Assembly (NCBI GenBank): GCA_030150085.1
Contig: JASLGJ010000394.1
Span: 1-5,387, forward strand
Length of the DNA: 5,387 nt
Source: Candidatus Elarobacter sp.
Lineage (GTDB): Bacteria > Vulcanimicrobiota > Vulcanimicrobiia > Vulcanimicrobiales > Vulcanimicrobiaceae
Direction of reading: 5' to 3'
The notes beneath the pieces were generated by a model. That model did not search any database. It was not told the origin of the DNA and saw only the letters and a program-made list of their open reading frames with translations. Position numbers and translations under genes: made by a program. Every line of letters begins with the position of its first letter. Position 1 is the stretch's first letter. Positions 1 to 5,387 of the stretch are shown here, piece by piece.

Positions 1-593
1 AGCGCCAGCGCCTCGGCCGGGGTGTAGGCGCGCCGCACCGAGAGCGGGGCGTCGAGGCGGGTCAGCCGGTTGCGCGAGGCGCGCGACCACAGCCAGGCCG
101 CGCCGAAGGCCAGCGCCGAGCGGCGCAGGTCGCAGACCAGAGGCGTCAGGCGCGCCACCCGGCGCAGCTCGCGCAGCAGCGCGCGCGCCGCGGGCGGCTC
201 GAAGTGGTGCAGCGCGAGCGTGCAGGTCACCACGTCGAAGGCCGCGTCGGCGAACGGCAGCGCCTCGCCCTCGGCGCGCACGAACGCCAACCCGGGCGGC
301 GCACCGCTGGCTCGGCGCGCCAGAGCGAGCATCTGCGCGCTGCGGTCCACGCACGTCACGTGCAGTTCGACGCCGCGGCGGCGCCCGTCGCGCAGCAGCG
401 CGAGCGGGACGTCGGCCAAGCCGCTGCCGACGTCGAGCACCCGCCGGGCCGCGCTCCGGCGCAGGGCGCGCAGGACGGGCGCCGTCCCCCCGAAGACGGC
501 GTTGGCGAACGCGATGTCGCGCAGGTTCCCCTCGAGCTCGGCGAGGTCGTCGACCGGCTCGTCCATCAGCTCGCGCGCGATCAGCCGGCGCAC
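1..593 (-). CDS. Class I SAM-dependent methyltransferase (UbiE-like), 3' end outside window
   Basis: About 197 residues are visible and the reading frame runs off the left edge without a stop, so the C-terminus is missing. The Rossmann-fold SAM site is clear: motif I VLDVGSGLAD at residues 52-61, an acidic residue after strand 2 (D83 in CVDRS), a motif II/III stretch GEALPFADAAFDVV at 109-122, and LALHHF at 126-131, as in Methyltransf_11/UbiE-type enzymes. The N-terminus (ELMDEPVDD at 8-16, then a short helix and FGGT at 34-37) resembles methyltransferases often found next to type III polyketide synthases; this is recalled family knowledge, not proven here. The start is GTG at 593-591, chosen because GAGGTGA at 607-601 sits seven bases upstream. 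An in-frame ATG at 566 is the alternative. It follows the ferredoxin gene by 12 bases, so the two are probably co-transcribed. The acceptor substrate (quinone, lipid or polyketide-derived phenol) cannot be read from the sequence. Confidence 0.88.
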   Translation of the reverse strand, partial: MRRLIARELMDEPVDDLAELEGNLRDIAFANAVFGGTAPVLRALRRSAARRVLDVGSGLADVPLALLRDGRRRGVELHVTCVDRSAQMLALARRASGAPPGLAFVRAEGEALPFADAAFDVVTCTLALHHFEPPAARALLRELRRVARLTPLVCDLRRSALAFGAAWLWSRASRNRLTRLDAPLSVRRAYTPAEALA

Positions 594-600
594 GCGAGCA

Positions 601-607
601 TCACCTC
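601..607 (-). promoter_or_regulatory. Shine-Dalgarno deciding the methyltransferase GTG start
   Basis: Read on the minus strand, GAGGTGA lies seven bases before GTG 593-591 and matches the anti-Shine-Dalgarno sequence well. It overlaps the TGA stop of the ferredoxin gene (608-606). A ribosome finishing the ferredoxin therefore ends on the initiation site of the methyltransferase, which supports translational coupling. The ATG inside this stretch (602-600) is in another frame and stops after a few codons. Confidence 0.75.
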
Positions 608-848
608 ATTGCTTGAAGTACGCCGCGTTGATCTCGATGAAGTTCTTCCACTTCTCGGGAACGTCGGAGTCGGCGTAGATGGCCTCGACCGGGCAGGCCG
701 AGACGCAGGCCCCGCAGTCGATGCAGACCTCGGGGTCGATGAAGAGCTGGGTGTCGTCATCACCCCCGTGGATGCAGTCGACCGGGCACACGTCGACGCA
801 CGACTTGTCCTTGGTGCCGATGCAGGGTTCGGTGATGACGTAGGCCAT
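606..848 (-). CDS. fdxA: 7Fe-8S (3Fe-4S plus 4Fe-4S) ferredoxin
   Basis: This 80-residue soluble ferredoxin carries electrons between cytoplasmic redox enzymes. Its cysteine pattern is C9-x7-C17-x3-C21-P followed by C42-x2-C45-x2-C48-x3-C52-P. By comparison with Azotobacter FdI-type 7Fe ferredoxins, C9, C17 and C52 would hold the 3Fe-4S cluster and C21, C42, C45 and C48 the 4Fe-4S cluster. The wide seven-residue first gap and the absence of a fourth cysteine there separate it from 8Fe clostridial types. C25 is the extra non-ligand cysteine seen in this family. The tail (VPEKWKNFIEIN) is typical and the length is usual for the short FdxA form. A start at ATG 848 fits the conserved MAYVITEPC opening, although no strong Shine-Dalgarno precedes it; a small GCCCG/CGGGC hairpin lies at 865-878 in the leader. 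It lies directly upstream of the methyltransferase gene. The redox partner is unknown. Confidence 0.96.
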   Translation of the reverse strand: MAYVITEPCIGTKDKSCVDVCPVDCIHGGDDDTQLFIDPEVCIDCGACVSACPVEAIYADSDVPEKWKNFIEINAAYFKQ

Positions 849-893
849 AGCGAGGACAGGGGTTGCCCGAGGGCGGGCGAGGGTCCTACCGAC

Positions 894-934
894 AAAAGCA
901 ACAAACGCGCCCGCCGGTACGGCGGGCGCGTTTG
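894..934 (-). terminator. Rho-independent terminator after the YeaQ-type gene
   Basis: A perfect inverted repeat, CAAACGCGCCCGCC at 902-915 and its complement at 921-934, encloses GGTAC. The stem can close to 15 pairs with a three-base loop. On the minus strand it begins 23 bases after the stop codon at 958 and is followed by TTGCTTTT. GC stem plus T-rich tail is the classic intrinsic terminator layout. It should insulate the ferredoxin-methyltransferase pair from the upstream gene, which would then need its own promoter in the roughly 45 bases between the hairpin and ATG 848. No clear -35/-10 was identified there. Confidence 0.88.
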
Positions 935-957
935 CGGTGACGGGGTCCGAGCGGCTG

Positions 958-1221
958 TTAGTACGTCGCCCGGCGGCCGGTGATGGCGCGCAGGATGAAC
1001 AGGAGGATGACCGCGCCCACGAAGGCGACGACGATGCTCCACAGGTTCAGCCCGGTGGCGCCGGTGTGGCCGAACGCGTTGAAGACGAACCCGCCGATGA
1101 AGGCGCCGATGATGCCGATGATGATGTCGCCCAGGATTCCGCCGGGCCCCTCACCGGGCACCACGTACTTCGCGAGGAAGCCCGCGATCAGACCTACGAT
1201 GAGCCAGCTGATGATGTCCAT
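958..1221 (-). CDS. GlsB/YeaQ/YmgE family (transglycosylase-associated) membrane protein
   Basis: This 87-residue, very hydrophobic protein has three predicted membrane helices, at about residues 3-21, 29-51 and 59-80, with glycine-rich packing (GDIIIGIIGAFIGGF at 31-45) and a short basic tail (TGRRATY). The opening ISWLIVGLIAGFLAK, the PGEGPGG loop at 22-28 and GDIIIGIIGA match the Transgly_assoc family (Pfam PF04226), whose members are small inner-membrane proteins often induced by stress. Despite the family name no transglycosylase activity is established and no catalytic residue is visible. A start at ATG 1221 leaves the family N-terminus intact; a purine-rich AAGAGGG at 1240-1234 lies 12 bases upstream, slightly far for a Shine-Dalgarno. 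It is a single-gene transcript by context: divergent from the SIMPL gene and closed by the hairpin at 894-934. Confidence 0.95.
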   Translation of the reverse strand: MDIISWLIVGLIAGFLAKYVVPGEGPGGILGDIIIGIIGAFIGGFVFNAFGHTGATGLNLWSIVVAFVGAVILLFILRAITGRRATY

Positions 1222-1358
1222 GTGAACCGTGTACCCTCTTTCTGTCCCTCGGGTGAGCGGCCGCTGCGTTGGCGTCGCCGCTGGTGCCCACGAATCCTTC
1301 CCGGGAACTTTTTCTTTGAAACGGCGGACAGCCCGCTTGGCCCATTCGTTCCCCGAAT
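1222..1358. promoter_or_regulatory. Divergent intergenic region with two palindromes and an AT-rich patch
   Basis: These 137 bases separate the start codons of the minus-strand YeaQ-type gene and the plus-strand SIMPL gene, so both promoters should lie here. Visible structure is a ten-base palindrome TTCCCGGGAA at 1298-1307, an AT-rich stretch at 1309-1321, and ATTCG-TTCCC-CGAAT at 1344-1358, which abuts the SIMPL ATG. GGAAC occurs on the plus strand at 1304-1308 and on the minus strand at 1352-1348; the latter is followed after 18 bases by GTC, loosely like an ECF-sigma promoter reading toward the YeaQ-type gene. No confident sigma-70 promoter is visible in either direction, so the promoter assignment is inference. 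Confidence 0.4.
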
Positions 1359-2078
1359 ATGAGAGTCATCACGCTGGCCGCCGCCCTTCTGACCCTCCTC
1401 GCCGGCACGCTGCCGGCCGCCGCGGCGGCACCCGGTGACCCCGCCCCGCCGGCGCTGGCGGTCAGCGGGCAAGGCTCGGTCGAGCGCGCGCCCGACCGCG
1501 TGACGGTCGCGCTGGGGATCGTGACCAACGACGACAGCGCCGCCCGCGCGACCTCGGCCAACAACGCGGTCTACGATGCGCTGCGGGCCAAGCTGGCCGC
1601 GCTCGGGCTCGCCGGCACGGCGCTGCGCACGACCTCCTACAACGTCGCGTTCAACCCGCGCCCGCCCCGGCCCGACACGAGCTTCCCGCAGCGCTACGGG
1701 TACGTCGTGACACGCGAGGTGAGCGTCGCCGACGAGCGCACCGACCGGGCCGGCGCGCTGATTGACGCCGCCGTCGCGGCCGGGGCGAGCAACGTCAACG
1801 GGGTGAGCTTCGGGCTGCGCGACGAGCGCGGCGCGTACCGCGCGGCGCTGGCGGCCGCGGTCGCCGACGCGCAGGAGCAAGCCCGCGCGCTGGCCGCCGC
1901 CGCGCACCTGCGCCTGGGCCGCATCCTGGAGATCGCGCCCGCCGGCGGCGCCGTCCAGCCGCCCCGCCCCTACGCCCTGGCGCGCGGGGTGGCCGCCGCG
2001 GCCGTGCCGACCGAGATCCAGTCCAGCGACCTCACCGTGCGGGCGAGCGTGAGCGTGACCTACGCCATCGAGCCGTAG
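1359..2078 (+). CDS. Exported SIMPL-domain (DUF541) protein
   Basis: This protein has 239 residues. Residues 1-24 form a signal peptide: MR, then an aliphatic core, then an alanine run, with likely cleavage near A24. The mature part begins with LAVSGQGSVERAPDRVTV (33-50), the signature strand of the SIMPL/DUF541 family (Pfam PF04402), which includes Brucella BP26 and Bacillus YtrP-like proteins. Further family marks are the long helix AVYDALRAKLAALGL, the TTSYNV strand, YVVTREVSV, DAAVAAGASNVNGVSFGL and the AAVADAQEQARALA helix toward the C-terminus. Members sit in the periplasm or outside the cell; some form oligomeric channel-like rings, but no general biochemical role is settled. The start at 1359 fits the signal peptide, but there is no Shine-Dalgarno and an inverted repeat touches the ATG, so the mRNA may be leaderless. 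It is followed by the Clp ATPase gene after 90 bases. Confidence 0.93.
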   Translation: MRVITLAAALLTLLAGTLPAAAAAPGDPAPPALAVSGQGSVERAPDRVTVALGIVTNDDSAARATSANNAVYDALRAKLAALGLAGTALRTTSYNVAFNPRPPRPDTSFPQRYGYVVTREVSVADERTDRAGALIDAAVAAGASNVNGVSFGLRDERGAYRAALAAAVADAQEQARALAAAAHLRLGRILEIAPAGGAVQPPRPYALARGVAAAAVPTEIQSSDLTVRASVSVTYAIEP

Positions 2079-2168
2079 CGGATTCAGCCGCAGCGGAGCT
2101 TCGCGTTCGGCCTGCGGCCGAGCCGCCCAAACGAAACCGCGCCCCTTCGGGCGGGTAGGTGAGGAGAG
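2079..2168 (+). other. Short intergenic leader with hairpins before the Clp ATPase gene
   Basis: This 90-base gap holds a TCGGCC-TGC-GGCCGA hairpin (2107-2121) and a CGCCC-CTTC-GGGCG hairpin (2140-2153) just upstream of the Shine-Dalgarno. Neither is followed by a T-run, so they do not look like intrinsic terminators, and read-through from the SIMPL gene is possible. An imperfect 12-base direct repeat (AGCCGTAGCGGA at 2071-2082, AGCCGCAGCGGA at 2086-2097) spans the SIMPL stop codon. No clear promoter was seen. The second hairpin could influence access to the ribosome binding site, but this is inference. Confidence 0.4.
2157..2166 (+). promoter_or_regulatory. Ribosome binding site of the Clp ATPase gene
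   Basis: AGGTGAGGAG ends two bases before ATG 2169. The AGGTGA part (2157-2162) matches the anti-Shine-Dalgarno with a good six-base spacing. It is the strongest such site on the plus strand of the window and fixes the start at 2169, which keeps the N-terminal zinc-finger cysteines in the protein. Confidence 0.8.
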
Positions 2169-4150
<1,982 letters not shown>

Positions 4151-4154
<4 letters not shown>

Positions 4155-4177
4155 CCAGCCCCGAGTCCCCCGGATGA
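4151..4177 (+). other. Eight-codon mini-ORF bridging the Clp ATPase stop and the next start
   Basis: ATG 4151-4153 overlaps the Clp ATPase stop (TGA 4152-4154) as ATGA. It is preceded by a strong Shine-Dalgarno-like GGAGG (4142-4146), four bases away. It encodes MTSPESPG and ends with TGA 4175-4177, which overlaps ATG 4174-4176 of the downstream gene, again as ATGA. The downstream ATG has no Shine-Dalgarno of its own. The arrangement reads as a relay: termination, re-initiation on the mini-ORF, termination, re-initiation on the exported-protein gene. The peptide is unlikely to have a function itself. Chance cannot be excluded, since ATGA overlaps are common. Confidence 0.4.
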
Positions 4178-4851
4178 CGAACCGACCCGACCGCAGCGCG
4201 CCGGCACGGGTGCGCGCCGCCGCGGCGCTGCGCCGCAGCGAAGCCCCCCGGCACAGCCTGCTCGCGCTGATCGCCGCCTTCGTTCTGGCCCTCGCGCTCG
4301 CCCTGGCGCTGGGCGCGGACGCCTCGGCCCAAGTGACCGGCCCGCTGCCCAATCCGCCCCAGCCGGGCGCGAACCAGACCTCGAACCTGATCTTCGACGC
4401 GATGATGGCCGTCGCGCGCGCCGCCGCGACCAACCCTCAAGGCGCACAGTCGGCCGCCATGTCGTACACCCAAGCGGTGAACAGCTACAACATGGGCGAC
4501 GTCAACCGCGCCCGCACGGCGGCGATCCAGGCCCTGATGAGCGCCAACCAGCCCCAGCACCCGACCGCGATCGCGACGATCCAGCCCTTCACCCCGACCA
4601 CCGCGTACCAGAGCAACCCGTTCCCGCTCGCCGGCGGCAGCGTCGCGCAGGTCGACGCCGACGCCTTCGTCGCCCAAGCGCGCGGCGCCGTGCAAGCCTG
4701 CGTCGCGACCCGCGCCCCGACGACCGCGCTCGCCCAGCAGCGCCTCGCCGCCGCCGAGCGCGAGGACAAAGCGGGACGCTACCAAGACGTGCGCGTCGAC
4801 GCGAAAGCCGCGGTCGACCTGTGCGCGGCAGCCCGCGCGGCGACCCGCTAG
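4174..4851 (+). CDS. Exported or membrane-anchored protein of unknown function with TPR-like helices
   Basis: I do not recognise a named family. The 225 residues begin with a long arginine-rich n-region (1-28), a strongly hydrophobic helix (about 29-48) and ADASA-Q (49-53), a plausible signal peptidase I site after A52. If it is not cleaved, the helix would anchor the protein. The mature part has a Pro/Asn-rich start and then two amphipathic helical pairs. These are SYTQAVNSYNMGDVNRARTA (97-116, continuing to about 124) and LAAAEREDKAGRYQDVRVDA (191-210, continuing to about 220); both have the Tyr/Ala/Gly-Asp spacing of TPR-like hairpins. Between them is a low-complexity Thr/Pro/Gln stretch (125-155). 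C176 and C217 could form a disulfide outside the cytoplasm. The start at 4174 was chosen over an in-frame ATG at 4120 inside the Clp gene because it gives a normal coupling overlap. GTG 4210 would shorten the n-region and is a second alternative. Its position after the Clp ATPase gene suggests co-expression. Confidence 0.72.
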   Translation: MTNRPDRSAPARVRAAAALRRSEAPRHSLLALIAAFVLALALALALGADASAQVTGPLPNPPQPGANQTSNLIFDAMMAVARAAATNPQGAQSAAMSYTQAVNSYNMGDVNRARTAAIQALMSANQPQHPTAIATIQPFTPTTAYQSNPFPLAGGSVAQVDADAFVAQARGAVQACVATRAPTTALAQQRLAAAEREDKAGRYQDVRVDAKAAVDLCAAARAATR

Positions 4852-5387
4852 CTCTTCGGCATCGACATGCCGGGCGCCATCGGGTGCGCCATCGACGGCG
4901 TACCGTCGGCGTCGGCGCGCTCGACCGCCCAGACCTTGGCCGGGTCGCGCTCGTTGGGCCAGACGTGGACCATCCAGCCGAAGATCTGCGGCACCCAGCG
5001 CCCGTGCGCGGCCTCGCAGGCGGACTGCGCCGTGATGGTGCCGGCCAGCCCGAAGCGCGGGTCGCCGCGCAGGCCGGGCGGCGCGAAGCAGTAGTCGACG
5101 TGGCGGTGCCAGCGCGCGACGCTCAGCGGCACCAGCGCGTCCAGCCGGTCCGGCGTGAACGACGCGCCCGCGGTGTACATCACGCCGACCAGCGCGAGGT
5201 CGGCGCCGTGCCGCTCGAAGATCAGCGAGGTCGGGTGATCCGGGTCGAGCTGGCCGCCCCACTGCTCGCGCGCGAACTGGGCGCTGGTGTAGTGCTCGAT
5301 CGGCAGCGGCACGCCGGGGAGGAACTTCGCGAAGCCGGCCCGCTCGGCGGCGGCGACATCGGGATAGCGCGCCATCGCGCGCTTCGC
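4848..5387 (-). CDS. Conserved-looking hypothetical protein, His/Cys/Met-bearing, 5' end probably outside window
   Basis: The frame is open to the right edge. An in-frame ATG at 5375 would give 175 residues, but the 12 bases before it continue the frame (AKRA) without a Shine-Dalgarno, and the text around it (MARYPDVAAAERAGF) reads like the interior of a helix. The true start, possibly with a signal peptide, therefore probably lies beyond 5387. Numbering from that Met, notable parts are IEHYTSAQF (26-34), DPDHPTSLIFE (44-54), LVGVMYTA (62-69), VARWHRHVDYC (86-96), ACEAAHGRWVPQIFGWMVHV (119-138) and a Met/His/Pro tail (HPMAPGMSMP, 164-173). H90, H92, C96, C120, H124 and H137 could bind a metal or, for the cysteines, form a disulfide. 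The strings resemble uncharacterised proteins I have a general memory of, but I cannot name a family or function. It converges on the preceding plus-strand gene with overlapping stop codons. Confidence 0.72.
   Translation of the reverse strand, partial: AKRAMARYPDVAAAERAGFAKFLPGVPLPIEHYTSAQFAREQWGGQLDPDHPTSLIFERHGADLALVGVMYTAGASFTPDRLDALVPLSVARWHRHVDYCFAPPGLRGDPRFGLAGTITAQSACEAAHGRWVPQIFGWMVHVWPNERDPAKVWAVERADADGTPSMAHPMAPGMSMPKS

Noticed and set aside
902..934. The perfect inverted repeat considered as a transposon end or an attachment site.
   Set aside because: It sits just after a stop codon, is a compact GC stem with a tiny loop and a T-rich tail, and no second copy or transposase is present. 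A terminator explains it.
204..983. A 259-codon plus-strand frame opposite the methyltransferase and ferredoxin genes.
   Set aside because: The minus strand encodes complete ferredoxin and SAM-binding motifs here. The plus-strand translation has no recognisable domain and no Shine-Dalgarno.
581..1042. A 153-codon minus-strand frame that ends inside the methyltransferase start region.
   Set aside because: It overlaps the ferredoxin gene out of frame and crosses the terminator hairpin. Its sequence is Ser/Arg/Pro low complexity.

Overview
This is a very GC-rich bacterial chromosomal window (roughly 70% G+C by eye, with codon third positions almost always G or C). It is tightly packed, with seven protein-coding genes and no RNA gene, insertion sequence, CRISPR array or prophage gene that I can see. 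The gene mix is a 7Fe-type ferredoxin, a YeaQ/GlsB-type membrane protein, a SIMPL-domain exported protein, a Clp ATPase with a ClpE-type zinc finger, and two exported-looking proteins of no named family. This suggests a free-living, probably soil-type, high-GC bacterium. Candidatus Eremiobacterota, Actinobacteriota or Acidobacteriota-like lineages are all possible, and no single gene here settles the phylum.

Left part (1-1221, minus strand): the order of transcription is a YeaQ/GlsB-type membrane protein gene, a strong hairpin terminator, a 7Fe-8S ferredoxin gene, and a class I SAM methyltransferase gene that runs off the left edge. The methyltransferase Shine-Dalgarno overlaps the ferredoxin stop codon, so those two are almost certainly co-transcribed. 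The methyltransferase start is hidden in simple ORF lists because the gene is open at the window edge and begins with GTG.

Middle (1222-1358) is a divergent intergenic region with a local AT-rich patch and two short palindromes, one directly abutting the start codon of the SIMPL gene.

Right part (1359-4851, plus strand): a SIMPL-domain exported protein, then a 90-base gap, then an unusual two-AAA-domain Clp ATPase, then a small exported protein with TPR-like helices. The Clp stop codon and the start of the exported protein are linked by an eight-codon mini-ORF with ATGA overlaps at both ends, suggesting translational coupling. A last gene (4848-5387, minus strand, 5' end probably outside the window) converges on this operon. 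The two genes share a single CTAG as their stop codons.

The most interesting object is the Clp ATPase. It joins a ClpE/McsA-like zinc finger to an alanine-rich hydrophobic stretch and a Gln/Pro-rich linker. It has no N domain and no coiled-coil M domain, and its second AAA domain lacks the segment that carries the ClpP-docking loop in ClpA, ClpC and ClpE. It therefore looks like a ClpP-independent, possibly membrane-associated unfoldase, paired with an exported protein of unknown function.
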